Notes: a model not told the origin generated them from the sequence alone. 42,355 nucleotides of DNA from Bacteroidota bacterium (GCA_023417785.1 JAEZEH010000152.1:1-42355), one strand, 5' to 3'. Shown: positions 14,561 to 23,647, numbered from the stretch's first letter. A program made the numbers and translations.

Positions 14561-17185
14561 ATGGGGCAGTTTATCCTTTCGTTACTTTTTTTGACAACAG
14601 TGTTATCAGCAGCTTTAGGCCAGCCGGATATTAGAACAACGCGAATACCACTGACCGATTCTGTTGTTTTCCGTATGCACGATCAAATCAGAAGATTGAT
14701 CCAAAACGGAAACCTTGAAGAGGCCGAGATTCAACTGAGGGCCGGCCCCGATGGATTGGATTCAACTGTTACAATTATTGAGCGCGCCGTCGTCAATACG
14801 TCATTCGGGGCACTTTACCTGAGCAAAGGACGAAACGATCGTGCTGTCGAATACCTTCAGCGAGCCGTTAATCTATGGGATGAGGCGGGAAAGTTACAGA
14901 GTCTCGCGGGCGCCGAAACCCTTGCCTATATGGGCAACCTCTACAGGGCCTCTGGAAAATATCAACAGGCAGAGGAAATCCTGGGCCTGGTTTTGCTGAC
15001 GCGGCAGAAATTGCTTCCCTCTCGGCACGGCTTAATAGCAGCAGCATTAAATGACCTGGGGCTGGTGTTCAGCACGTCGGATCCGGATCGGGCGCTGACC
15101 TACTATCAGCAGGCCCTGGATATCTATAACGCCGATCCAGGTAATCGTGAAAGAATCGCGATCGCCAAAACGAATATGGCATTTTTGTATGGACAACAAG
15201 ATCGTTACGAGGATGCCGTAACTAATCTTGAAGCGGCTTTATCCTTGTGGCACGCGTTGTTCAGCGGACCTCACGCGGGCAAAGCGTTTGTACTTTTCAG
15301 GCTGGGTACAATGTCTGAGAAAATGGTCAACCCAGGGAGTGCTGAAGAGTTTTATACCAAATCGCTCGCAGAATATCTTGAACTCTATGGTCCCAAACAT
15401 CCCGACGTAGCCCGCGCTTATAACGCATTGGGAAACCTGCAAAAAGCTAATGGAAACTTCGAACGCGCTCTCGTATACTATCAAAAGGCTATTGTTGCGA
15501 ATCATCCGGAGTTTAATTCTGAAAACCTGATGAAGACACCTCCGGCAAGAGCCTTCTATGACGGAACTGTCCTTTTGTATTCCCTGATGTATAAAGCGGA
15601 AGCTTTGGAGGAGCGATATCTAAGACATTCGCTTCGCATAAAAGACTTACGCCTGGCCTTGCACACCCTGCAAAGCTGCGACAGCCTTATCTATATCATT
15701 CGAAACCAGATTACCAGCGAGAGTGATAAGCTTACTCTCGGAGCAGTTGCCAGCGATGTGTACTCCGATGGAGTCCGGATCAGCATGCTCGTCGCGCAAG
15801 AGGCCTTTACAAAAACTCCCTGGTATGAACTGGCTTTCTTTTTCTCCGAAAGGAACAAGGCTGCAGTTCTGCTCGGAGCATTGTCTGATGCAAACGCCAA
15901 GGCATTCTCCGGAATCCCCGCTTCAGTACTTGAGGAAGAACGGGAACTGAAAGCGGAAATGGCCTTATATATTCAGAAACTTTCCCGGAAACCAGGTGAC
16001 TGGCAAGAGCGATATCTGCGACAAGCCTTTTACGACCTTTCCCGTGCTCATAGGGCTTTTATCGATACACTCGAATCAAACTATCCTGAGTATTTCAACC
16101 TTAAGTATAGCGTCCCCCCTCCATCGATAGCCGCACTTCGTCAGAAGCTTGCGGACAGTACAATGGTAATAAGCTATTTCATCGATGAAAAAAAGGCCAT
16201 GCTTTACATCTTCACCATAACGCCTGAGAAATACTCAGTTGAAGAGAGATCGCTACCACGAGAGTTTGACCGATACATCACGGGCCTTCGAAACAGCATA
16301 TACTATTCGGAAGCATCTGTATTCGCCGGGACTTCGGCCCGGTTATCGAAACTCTTACTTCCACACCGCATTCCCGACGCGGTTAAAGATCTGGTGATCA
16401 TTCCAACGTCCCGGCTCAATACCATTCCATTTGAGACGTTGATTATGTCGACACCTGCAGGTTTCGACTTCCAGGATTTTGACTATCTGATTCGAAGGTT
16501 TAGTCTGCGTTATGAATTTTCGGGCGGGTTGATTGCTCAAAAAAGACAAAAGACACAACCCCGTTCTCCGTCAATCCTCCTGTGCGCTCCCGTTCTCTTT
16601 CAGGGTCGTGATATGCCCGACCTTCCCGAAACTGCGAATGAGGTGCGCGAAATCGCAGCTGCATTCAGGTCACGAAATCTATTTTCTAAAGAGCTGATGT
16701 ATGGCAGCGCGTTCAAAGAAAATCTGCAACAAGCAGGATTGAGCCGATATACGTATCTTCACTTTGCAACGCACGGCCTGATGGATGAGACCAATCCCGA
16801 TTTGTCGGGATTTCTTCTTGCATCGAATGCCGGATCGGATGATGGAATACTGTCTGCCTCTGAAATCTATAACCTCAATCTTGACTCCGAACTTGTAACA
16901 CTCTCCGCTTGTGAGACCGGATTGGGAAAAATCTCGAAAGGAGAGGGTGTTATCGGACTTTCACGTGCATTGATTTATGCCGGGGCCCGTGGCTGCATGG
17001 TGTCGTTATGGAAAGTTGCCGACGACGCAACGGCCCAACTGATGACAAGATATTATGCCACACTAATCGATTCCCCAAAGCGCAACCTAAGCGCTACACT
17101 ACAGCACACGAAGAGACGGATGATCACCGATGGCAAGCATGGTGCACCGTACTACTGGGCTTCATTCGTACTTATTGGATACTGA
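14561..17185 (+). CDS. secreted TPR-CHAT domain protease-like protein
   Basis: The 874-residue protein begins with a signal peptide (to about residue 21) and then has tetratricopeptide repeats over about 80-310 (for example ETLAYMGNLYRASGKYQQAEEIL and ALNDLGLVFSTSDPDRALTYYQQAL). A helical linker follows, and a C-terminal CHAT domain of the caspase-like peptidase clan (about 570-874). The catalytic pair is intact: His738 in HFATHGLMD and Cys784 in LSACETGLG, with GEGVIGLSRALIYAGAR and SLWKVADDATAQLM following as in the family. It probably acts in the periplasm or at the surface. Substrate and trigger are unknown. The upstream beta-barrel gene is 2 bases away, so cotranslation and a shared role are likely. 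Confidence 0.92.
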   Translation: MGQFILSLLFLTTVLSAALGQPDIRTTRIPLTDSVVFRMHDQIRRLIQNGNLEEAEIQLRAGPDGLDSTVTIIERAVVNTSFGALYLSKGRNDRAVEYLQRAVNLWDEAGKLQSLAGAETLAYMGNLYRASGKYQQAEEILGLVLLTRQKLLPSRHGLIAAALNDLGLVFSTSDPDRALTYYQQALDIYNADPGNRERIAIAKTNMAFLYGQQDRYEDAVTNLEAALSLWHALFSGPHAGKAFVLFRLGTMSEKMVNPGSAEEFYTKSLAEYLELYGPKHPDVARAYNALGNLQKANGNFERALVYYQKAIVANHPEFNSENLMKTPPARAFYDGTVLLYSLMYKAEALEERYLRHSLRIKDLRLALHTLQSCDSLIYIIRNQITSESDKLTLGAVASDVYSDGVRISMLVAQEAFTKTPWYELAFFFSERNKAAVLLGALSDANAKAFSGIPASVLEEERELKAEMALYIQKLSRKPGDWQERYLRQAFYDLSRAHRAFIDTLESNYPEYFNLKYSVPPPSIAALRQKLADSTMVISYFIDEKKAMLYIFTITPEKYSVEERSLPREFDRYITGLRNSIYYSEASVFAGTSARLSKLLLPHRIPDAVKDLVIIPTSRLNTIPFETLIMSTPAGFDFQDFDYLIRRFSLRYEFSGGLIAQKRQKTQPRSPSILLCAPVLFQGRDMPDLPETANEVREIAAAFRSRNLFSKELMYGSAFKENLQQAGLSRYTYLHFATHGLMDETNPDLSGFLLASNAGSDDGILSASEIYNLNLDSELVTLSACETGLGKISKGEGVIGLSRALIYAGARGCMVSLWKVADDATAQLMTRYYATLIDSPKRNLSATLQHTKRRMITDGKHGAPYYWASFVLIGY

Positions 17186-17231
17186 CAAGACACTTCACGA
17201 TCTGGAACCAGAATACTGGAAGGAAAATGAA

Positions 17232-17262
17232 AGAGGCTGATTAACCGGATTAATCAGCCTCT
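17232..17262 (+). terminator. hairpin terminator-like structure after the CHAT gene
   Basis: AGAGGCTGATTAA pairs perfectly with TTAATCAGCCTCT over 13 bp with a CCGGA loop, 47 bases after the CHAT stop. The U-rich tail (AGTTTCTCATTT) is weak, so termination may be partial. Confidence 0.6.
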
Positions 17263-17529
17263 AGTTTCTCATTTATTCCTGCCGTGCAGTAAGGGTGGAA
17301 ACCACTCCTACTGTTCGACAAGTACACTGTGAACGCTATGGCAAAAAGCTTTTTCACTGTGTGGAGAGAACTCTAAGGTAAGACTATAAGTTGAAATTTT
17401 CCTAAAGAAATTTTGAAACTTTGTTAAGCCTGAAAAATTGGCTTTTTTGCAGCCGCTTTGAGCCATGTACCTGACATTTCTTCATACAGGTTTTTCAGTT
17501 AACATGCTTATAGTCAAGTAATTAACATA

Positions 17530-17550
17530 TTATCCACAATGTTATCCACA
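17530..17550 (+). promoter_or_regulatory. two tandem perfect DnaA boxes
   Basis: TTATCCACA occurs at 17530-17538 and again at 17542-17550, in the same direction, 12 bases apart start to start. Each is an exact match to the consensus high-affinity box. I saw no other exact copy in the window. They lie 23 bases upstream of the pcm ATG. Confidence 0.8.
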
Positions 17551-17572
17551 AAGAAAACCGTCAGGTCAAACC

Positions 17573-18223
17573 ATGATTGAGGACAGCTACAAGCAGCGCG
17601 GTTTACGCAATAAATTGGTCCGGAAAATAGCCGAAAAAGGCATCCGGGACGAGCGGGTTTTAGCAGCTATTGGTAAGGTTCCGCGACACATTTTTTTTGA
17701 AAATGCTTTGTTGGAACATGCATATCAGGACAAGGCTTTTCCCATCGGCGAAGGGCAGACTATCTCACAACCGTTTACGGTCGCTTTCCAAACCGAGAAG
17801 CTTGAAATAAAACCAGGCGACAAAGTTTTGGAAATTGGGACGGGTTCTGGCTACCAGGCATGTGTGCTGCTGGAAATGGGCGCCCGCGTTTATACGATCG
17901 AGTATAACAAGGTTCTTTACGAACGGACCAAAAACTTCCTTCCGGCACTTGGCTACCGGCCGTACTTCTTCCTCGGAGACGGATCTAAAGGGCTGCCCGC
18001 CAAAGCACCGTTCGACAAGATCATTGTCACAGCAGGCGCGCCGGTCGTCCCCCAGGCGCTGGTCGATCAACTCAAAGAAGGAGGCATCCTCGTAATTCCG
18101 GTTGGCGACCGGGAAAGGCAAACCATGCTGGTGATCCGAAAGGTCAACGGAAAACTGCTCCGCGAAGAATATGACAACTTTGCCTTCGTCCCGCTTTTGG
18201 GCCGGGATGGATGGGCAGGATGA
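17573..18223 (+). CDS. pcm: protein-L-isoaspartate O-methyltransferase
   Basis: PCMT repairs isoaspartyl residues in ageing proteins using S-adenosylmethionine. At 216 residues it is full length. The family motifs are PRHIFFENALLEHAYQD, IGEGQTISQPFTVA, the SAM motif VLEIGTGSGYQA, the acidic end of the next strand (YTIEYN), DGSKGLP, and FDKIIVTAGAP. The start MIEDSYKQRG fits the family. The DnaA boxes directly upstream are the only regulatory sign seen; a normal promoter was not recognised. Confidence 0.95.
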   Translation: MIEDSYKQRGLRNKLVRKIAEKGIRDERVLAAIGKVPRHIFFENALLEHAYQDKAFPIGEGQTISQPFTVAFQTEKLEIKPGDKVLEIGTGSGYQACVLLEMGARVYTIEYNKVLYERTKNFLPALGYRPYFFLGDGSKGLPAKAPFDKIIVTAGAPVVPQALVDQLKEGGILVIPVGDRERQTMLVIRKVNGKLLREEYDNFAFVPLLGRDGWAG

Positions 18224-18323
18224 TACCGCTTCAAAATACCTTGCATCTCAAACGATTTCGGCTCACATCTCCGGCGAGTGGTACTGTTTTTTAAAAAAAA
18301 GGTGTTTATTTGCATGGCTTTTT

Positions 18324-18770
18324 ATGACGACGATATTAAAAAAGATACTTTCCGGAGCTTTCGTCAAATTCGCGATAGTAGGTGGAATCTCTGCAGTAGT
18401 CGAATACTTGTTGTATTTCGTATTCAAGAACTCCCTGAACTATCTTATCGCTAATGTTCTTGCGTTTGGTCTCACCAACATCATGACGTTTGCCCTGAGC
18501 CGGAAGTTTGTATTCGCTTCCGAAAATTCGAACAGGGCAGAAGAAGCCACTTTATATGTAGTATGCCTTGCCGGCGCGCTTTGTGTGAACCAGGTCGTTC
18601 TGTGGGGTCTGGTTGAATTCGGGGCGATGGACGACAGATTCGCCAAGGCAGTCGCTATCGCAGTTACCGTCTTCTGGAATTACTTCACCCGAAAACATAT
18701 CGTTTTCAAAAATCGGGAAGTCGTACCTGAAAGGACAACCTCTAAAAACTTTCCGATAAAAAGGTTTTAA
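18324..18770 (+). CDS. GtrA-like membrane protein
   Basis: GtrA-family proteins are small four-helix inner-membrane proteins, often proposed to move lipid-linked sugars. From the ATG at 18324 the protein has 148 residues with four hydrophobic segments: FVKFAIVGGISAVVEYLLYF, LIANVLAFGLTNIMTFALS, LYVVCLAGALCVNQVVLWGL and AVAIAVTVFWNYFTRKHIVF, the last carrying the family NYxxxRxxVF pattern. The open frame begins earlier, but the upstream part overlaps pcm and is not conserved-looking. Its end overlaps the end of thrC by 29 bases, tail to tail. Confidence 0.85.
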   Translation: MTTILKKILSGAFVKFAIVGGISAVVEYLLYFVFKNSLNYLIANVLAFGLTNIMTFALSRKFVFASENSNRAEEATLYVVCLAGALCVNQVVLWGLVEFGAMDDRFAKAVAIAVTVFWNYFTRKHIVFKNREVVPERTTSKNFPIKRF

Positions 18771-20043
18771 GATCAGCAAAACTGTTCTTCATCGGAAAGG
18801 TCTTTTTCTCCATGCTGATAAACTGCGCAAGACGTTCAGGGATCTGAATTTCGGTCTTCAACGTCTGATCCACAGTCTCCTTGAATTTCGCCGGATGTGC
18901 GGTCTCAAGAAATATGCCCTGCACTCCGGGATGCTCCTCCAGATACCGCCGCAACCCTAGATACGCAACTGCCCCATGAGGGTCTAACACATAATTGCGA
19001 TCGCGTGACACTCTCTGCATCGCAGCCCTTGTCTCCTCATCAGTAAATCCGTAACCAGTCACCAGCGAATTAAGCTTTTCATAGTCGTTATCAAAAAGAT
19101 CCAGCATACGGACGAAGTTGCTGGGGTGCCCTACATCCATAGCGTTACTAATGGTAGCCGTTGAATCCCGTGGTTTGAATATCTTTGTCTGAAGGTACTC
19201 CGGTACCACATCATTTATGTTTGTGGCCGCTACAAAATGGTCAACCGGTAATCCCATCCGCCATGCGAGTAATCCTGCGGTAAGGTTGCCAAAGTTCCCG
19301 CTTGGAACAGAGAAGACCACCTTGCGTGAACGATCCTTCAACTGAGCCCACGCATGAAAATAGTAAAACGACTGTGGTATAAGTCGCGCGATGTTGATTG
19401 AGTTGGCTGAAGTGAGGAAGAATTTATCGCGAAGCTCAGCATCCAGGAAAGCCTGCTTCACGAGGCGCTGGCAATCATCAAAGGTACCGCTGACTTCAAG
19501 AGCTGTAATATTCTTTCCAAGCGTCGTGAACTGTTTCTCCTGTATGTCACTGACCTTACCCGAAGGATATAATACCACTACCCTGGTTCCATCCACGCCA
19601 AGGAACCCATTCGCCACGGCGCTGCCGGTATCGCCTGAGGTAGCCACGAGAATGATTATCTCGCGGTCTTGTTTCCTCGCGAAGTACCCCAGCACCTGTG
19701 ACATGAATCGCGCACCAAAGTCCTTGAACGCCATTGTAGGGCCATGAAACAATTCCAGTGCTGAAACGTCGTATTCGATAGGTACCAGCGGCGCATCGAA
19801 CTGTATCGTATGATCAACGATTTCCTTCAGTTCGTTTTCAGGGATTGAATCACCCAAAAGGTTTCGCGCGACTATGAATGCATTTGCGGAGAAGCTACGG
19901 TCAGCGATGTGTGCAAAAAAACCTGCAGGCAGTTGTGGTATCTCTTCTGGCATAAAGAGACCGTTGTCAGGCGCCAGGCCCATGGTAACGGCTTCTTCCA
20001 GGGTCACGCGCGTTTCGCGGTTATTAGTGCTGTAGAATTTCAT
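18742..20043 (-). CDS. thrC: threonine synthase
   Basis: ThrC converts O-phosphohomoserine to threonine with pyridoxal phosphate. The PLP lysine is in GPTMAFKDFGARF, and the phosphate-binding elements VATSGDTGSAVA and VPSGNFGNLTAG are intact. The start at 20043 (MKFYSTNNRETRV) has AAAGGA five bases upstream. An in-frame ATG at 20061 overlaps the thrB stop (TAATG) and would add six residues; coupling to thrB is expected either way. The protein has 433 residues, normal length. Its 3' end overlaps the convergent GtrA-like gene. Confidence 0.96.
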   Translation of the reverse strand: MKFYSTNNRETRVTLEEAVTMGLAPDNGLFMPEEIPQLPAGFFAHIADRSFSANAFIVARNLLGDSIPENELKEIVDHTIQFDAPLVPIEYDVSALELFHGPTMAFKDFGARFMSQVLGYFARKQDREIIILVATSGDTGSAVANGFLGVDGTRVVVLYPSGKVSDIQEKQFTTLGKNITALEVSGTFDDCQRLVKQAFLDAELRDKFFLTSANSINIARLIPQSFYYFHAWAQLKDRSRKVVFSVPSGNFGNLTAGLLAWRMGLPVDHFVAATNINDVVPEYLQTKIFKPRDSTATISNAMDVGHPSNFVRMLDLFDNDYEKLNSLVTGYGFTDEETRAAMQRVSRDRNYVLDPHGAVAYLGLRRYLEEHPGVQGIFLETAHPAKFKETVDQTLKTEIQIPERLAQFISMEKKTFPMKNSFADLKTFLSESF

Positions 20044-20060
20044 GGTTCCTTTTACGATCA

Positions 20061-20987
20061 TTAAATAATCCGGGCACCCTCTTGGTTCACCGCCGAAACA
20101 AATACGTCGCTGTTGAGTTCAAACCGGTCGAACTCTTTTCGGATTCGCTCCCCTACCCGCTCTGCGATGGCTCGTTCCTTCGACAGTGCAAAAATGGTCG
20201 GCCCAGATCCGGAGATTCCACATCCAAGCGCACCTGCGTCAATGGCCGCAGCTTTCATCTCGGCGAATCCGGGAATCAAGGCAGATCGGATGGGCTCGGC
20301 AACTACATCATGCAACGAACGCGAAATCAGCCCGTAGTCGGGCTTCATAAGTCCGACTACCAGTCCGGCAATGTTACCCCACTGCGTGACGGCATCCTTC
20401 AGGGGTATCTGCAACTTCAGTACTTTCCTGGAGTCCTCGGTCTTAAGTTCGAGGTGCGGATGCACAAGGGTACAGTATAAATCGGGTGGTGTGGGAATGG
20501 TGGCTACATCGAGCGGAGCATAACCGCGGATCAACACGAACCCCCCGAGCAATGAAGGCGCAACGTTATCGGCATGCGCGGAGCCACACGCAACGCGCTC
20601 GGCCTCCATGGCGAAAGGAAGCAACTCAGCCCGGGTTAGCGGATTTCCATGCAGATGGTTAATCGCCACCAGTGCGGCAGCCGAACTTGCCGCGCTTGAG
20701 CCCATGCCGCTCCCCAGCGGAAGGTTTTTATAAAGCGTCATCTCCGCGCCATACGGACTTCCGGTTTCTTTAAGGTAGGCCTGAACGCCCACCCCGGCGG
20801 TATTGCGTGACGCTTCAAGCGGGAGGCGCCCATGATCACCTGTAATGGCTTTGATAACCACACGCGGTTCATCGGTCAGGATCATCTCCACTTCATCGGC
20901 AGGCTCACCCACGGCGAAACCGAAAATATCAAATCCACACGATACGTTGGCTACGGTTGCCGGCGCAGATGCTTTAACTGATTTCAT
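20061..20987 (-). CDS. thrB: homoserine kinase
   Basis: ThrB phosphorylates homoserine, the step before ThrC. It is a GHMP kinase of 308 residues, with the ATP motif LPLGSGMGSSAASSAAALVA (about 91-110) and the C-terminal GCGISGSGPTIFAL. The N-terminal KASAPATVANVSCGFDIFGFA is typical of homoserine kinase. It sits between thrA (18-base gap) and thrC (1-base overlap of stop and an ATG), completing a thrABC operon. Confidence 0.97.
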   Translation of the reverse strand: MKSVKASAPATVANVSCGFDIFGFAVGEPADEVEMILTDEPRVVIKAITGDHGRLPLEASRNTAGVGVQAYLKETGSPYGAEMTLYKNLPLGSGMGSSAASSAAALVAINHLHGNPLTRAELLPFAMEAERVACGSAHADNVAPSLLGGFVLIRGYAPLDVATIPTPPDLYCTLVHPHLELKTEDSRKVLKLQIPLKDAVTQWGNIAGLVVGLMKPDYGLISRSLHDVVAEPIRSALIPGFAEMKAAAIDAGALGCGISGSGPTIFALSKERAIAERVGERIRKEFDRFELNSDVFVSAVNQEGARII

Positions 20988-21005
20988 TCTTTCTGGGTTA
21001 AAAAA

Positions 21006-23453
21006 TTACCGGCTGTAATGTCCAATCCTGATAATATCGGCAAACACTCCGGCCGCGGTAACATCAGCACCCGCACCCGGTCCGCGAATTACCATAGGCC
21101 TTTCGTTGTATCGCTCGGTGGTCAACAGAATAATGTTGTCGCTGCCCGAAAGCGAATAGAAGGGATGCGACTCACCCACCGAGCCCAACGAAATGTGCAC
21201 CTTGCCATGATCCAGTATAGCCATATAGCGCAGCTTTTCTTTTTTCCCGGCCGCGTCTTTCCGAAGGTCTTCGAACGCGTCATCGTGGCTTTCCAATCGT
21301 TTCAAGAAATCATCGATGCTTAGCTCACCACGACAATCCTCGGGCACCAGGTTTTCAACACCGATGTCGGTAAGTTCCAGTTCGGATCCCGCCTCGCGCG
21401 AAAGGATCAGAATTTTCCGGGCAACGTCCATGCCATTGAGGTCATCTCTCGGATCGGGCTCGGTAAATCCTTTCGCCCTGGCTTCCTTCACGACCTCACT
21501 AAACTTCTTGCCTTCCGTGAAGGAACTGAAAATGAAATTCAATGTACCGCTCAGAACGGCTTCAATGCGAAGTATCCGGTCACCACTGAGGAGCAGGTCG
21601 TTCATCGTATTTATTACAGGAAGCCCTGCGCCAACATTCGTTTCATAAAGAAACTTTACACCTCTTTTGAAAGCAGTTTGTTTCATCATACGATACTTTT
21701 CCAGTGTACCGGAGTTCGCCTTCTTGTTTGGTGTTACTATTGATATGTTCGCGTCAAGAACCTGTTCATAGAAATTCGTCACTTCTTCACTGGACGTGCA
21801 ATCAACAAAGATGCTGTTGGTAAGATTCAGGTTCACCATGGTGTTGACGAACTCCTTCATCTCCATCGGCTCACTACTGTCCGAGAGCTCAGCAACACAA
21901 GTCTCCGGATTAAGACCTTCTTCCCTGAAAAGCATGCGCCTGCTGTTGGCGACGGCGACCACATTGATTTCCAGAAGGCTTTCGTTCGCAAGTTTGGTGA
22001 ACTGATCGCGGATCATTTTCAATAGGACTTTTCCGATGAGGCCGGTACCCACCAAAAATACATTCAGCACTTTCCGGTCGGACAGGAAGAAGGCTTCGTG
22101 CAGGGCATTTAGCGCTTTGGCCACGTCACCGTGACGTATCACTGCAGAAATGTTCCGCTCCGATGCCCCTTGAGCAATCGCTACCACATTAACGCCGTTT
22201 TTCCCCAGGGCGCTGAACATCCGCCCACTGGTCCCCGGACTGTGTTTCATGCCATCACCCACCACGGCAACTATTGAAAGATCATCTTCAACGTGGATTT
22301 CGTCGATCTCTTCATTTCTTAATTCATATTGGAATTCTTTGTCAACGGCTTTTTTCGCGAGCCGCGCACTCTGTTTTTCGACAGCAAAACAGATGGAATG
22401 TTCAGAAGATGCCTGACTGATAAGAATTACGTTAATCTTTTCGCGGGCAAGCGTTGCAAACAATCGCATTGAAGCACCTACCACGCCGAGAAGCCCGCTG
22501 CCCTGAAGGTTGAGCAGACTGATCCCGTTCATGGAAGATATACCCTTGATCATTTTGCCATTCGTATAATCGGCATGGATAACCGTTCCTTCAAAGGCAG
22601 GATTGAACGTGTTCTTTATCCAGATTGGAATACGGTTAACCATTGCAGGCTGCATGGTCGCCGGGAAAATGACTTTTGCGCCGAAGTGCGAAAGCTCCAT
22701 CGCCTCTTCGTAGCTCATCTTCGGCACGGTAAACGCTTTCTTAACAAGTCGCGGATCCGCGGTCATCATACCATTGACATCAGTCCATATTTCGAGATCG
22801 GTGGCTTGCAGTGCACCGGCAAAGATTGCGGCGGTATAATCCGATCCGCTCCGGCCCAGGGTTGTGGTCTCCCCTGTTTCAGACGTTCCGATAAATCCGG
22901 TGATCACCTGAACCTGTGGATGACTTTCGAAGTATTCGCGGATCTGCCTGTTCGTGATGTCGAAATCGACCTTGGCGTTTCCAAAGTGATCGTCGGTGCG
23001 AACCACCTTCCGGGCATCGAGAAATTCGACGGGGAGGTTACGGTCTTTGAATGCTTCCGAAATAATATAGGCGGAAAGACGTTCCCCAAAACTCATGATG
23101 TAATCGAGGGTACGCCGTGTTCGTTCCTTTACCAGGTACACGCCATGAAGCACATCTTCAAGCTCATTAATGGTGAACTTCACCTGGGCAAGAATACTAC
23201 CCTGTTTCTGAACACCGATCAGCGCGCGTACAGCCTCAAGGTGTTTCTTCTCCAGCAATGCGAGCTGATCCTTATAGGAAAGATCACCTTCAAGCGCAAG
23301 CTGACTTACCTGAATAAGGGTGTCGGTAACACCACCGAATGCTGAGAAAACAAATGCTACTTTTTGGTTGACGTACGGTCTGGATATCTCGATAACGGAT
23401 TGAATTCGTGATGGAGATCCGACTGATGAACCTCCAAACTTTAATATCTTCAT
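21006..23453 (-). CDS. thrA: bifunctional aspartate kinase / homoserine dehydrogenase I
   Basis: This fused enzyme phosphorylates aspartate and, further down the pathway, reduces aspartate semialdehyde to homoserine. The 815 residues comprise an aspartokinase domain (KFGGSSVGSP at the start; SFGERLSA; GRSGSDYTAA), two ACT domains (about 315-460, with VVGDGMKHSPGTSGRMFSAL), and the dehydrogenase (NAD(P) motif FLVGTGLIGKVLL near 470; TPNKKANSG; KFLYETNVGAGLPVI; GRGELS-like end). ACT domains suggest feedback inhibition by threonine. The ATG at 23453 is decided by the KILKFGGSS start. A leader peptide rich in Thr codons lies 186 bases upstream. Confidence 0.97.
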   Translation of the reverse strand: MKILKFGGSSVGSPSRIQSVIEISRPYVNQKVAFVFSAFGGVTDTLIQVSQLALEGDLSYKDQLALLEKKHLEAVRALIGVQKQGSILAQVKFTINELEDVLHGVYLVKERTRRTLDYIMSFGERLSAYIISEAFKDRNLPVEFLDARKVVRTDDHFGNAKVDFDITNRQIREYFESHPQVQVITGFIGTSETGETTTLGRSGSDYTAAIFAGALQATDLEIWTDVNGMMTADPRLVKKAFTVPKMSYEEAMELSHFGAKVIFPATMQPAMVNRIPIWIKNTFNPAFEGTVIHADYTNGKMIKGISSMNGISLLNLQGSGLLGVVGASMRLFATLAREKINVILISQASSEHSICFAVEKQSARLAKKAVDKEFQYELRNEEIDEIHVEDDLSIVAVVGDGMKHSPGTSGRMFSALGKNGVNVVAIAQGASERNISAVIRHGDVAKALNALHEAFFLSDRKVLNVFLVGTGLIGKVLLKMIRDQFTKLANESLLEINVVAVANSRRMLFREEGLNPETCVAELSDSSEPMEMKEFVNTMVNLNLTNSIFVDCTSSEEVTNFYEQVLDANISIVTPNKKANSGTLEKYRMMKQTAFKRGVKFLYETNVGAGLPVINTMNDLLLSGDRILRIEAVLSGTLNFIFSSFTEGKKFSEVVKEARAKGFTEPDPRDDLNGMDVARKILILSREAGSELELTDIGVENLVPEDCRGELSIDDFLKRLESHDDAFEDLRKDAAGKKEKLRYMAILDHGKVHISLGSVGESHPFYSLSGSDNIILLTTERYNERPMVIRGPGAGADVTAAGVFADIIRIGHYSR

Positions 23454-23489
23454 GATGCTTTTGTACTTTGATGTTCAACTACAGCCCGT

Positions 23490-23647
23490 CCATCGCACCA
23501 AAGTAGTGCCATGGAGTCCGGCAATGAGTTATTCTTTTTCGAAGGGACAAAACCCTTGTTATTCTTTTGATTACGATTCCCTTCTCCTGGAGCAGGCACA
23601 TAATCCTTGTAAGGCTGGGGTATGGAAAGACGCACGGGTTACCCCGT
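23490..23647 (-). promoter_or_regulatory. thr leader RNA region with alternative pairings
   Basis: On the minus strand ACGGG (23647-23643) can pair with CCCGT (23638-23634) around the thrL stop, while the overlapping GGGGTA (23645-23640) can pair with TACCCC (23622-23617). The two folds are mutually exclusive and one strand lies inside the Thr codon run, so ribosome position would select between them. A further hairpin (23514-23490, CCAT/ATGG and GCAC/GTGC stems) precedes thrA. No hairpin with a U-run is present, so I cannot name an intrinsic terminator. Confidence 0.5.

Larger units (their letters stand above)
17186..17572. other. structured, AT-rich intergenic region, candidate replication origin or DnaA-controlled site
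   Basis: No gene is seen in this 387-base gap. It holds, left to right: a 13-bp hairpin (17232-17262), a second imperfect hairpin (17287-17313), an AT-rich stretch with repeats GAAATTTT (17393 and 17407) and GAAACTTT (17415), a 9-bp inverted repeat GACTATAAG / CTTATAGTC (17382-17390 and 17507-17515), and two perfect DnaA boxes (17530-17550) just before pcm. The combination resembles a small oriC but could equally be a DnaA-responsive promoter. Confidence 0.5.

Noticed and set aside
22575..23345. A 256-codon plus-strand frame opposite thrA.
   Set aside because: It is a shadow of the strongly conserved thrA aspartokinase domain; its translation shows no family motif.
23450..23635. A 61-codon frame between thrL and thrA ending in an ATGA overlap with thrA.
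   Set aside because: Not listed as a gene because the start is a GTG directly behind the thrL stop and the sequence has no recognisable family. The coupling possibility is kept as a finding.
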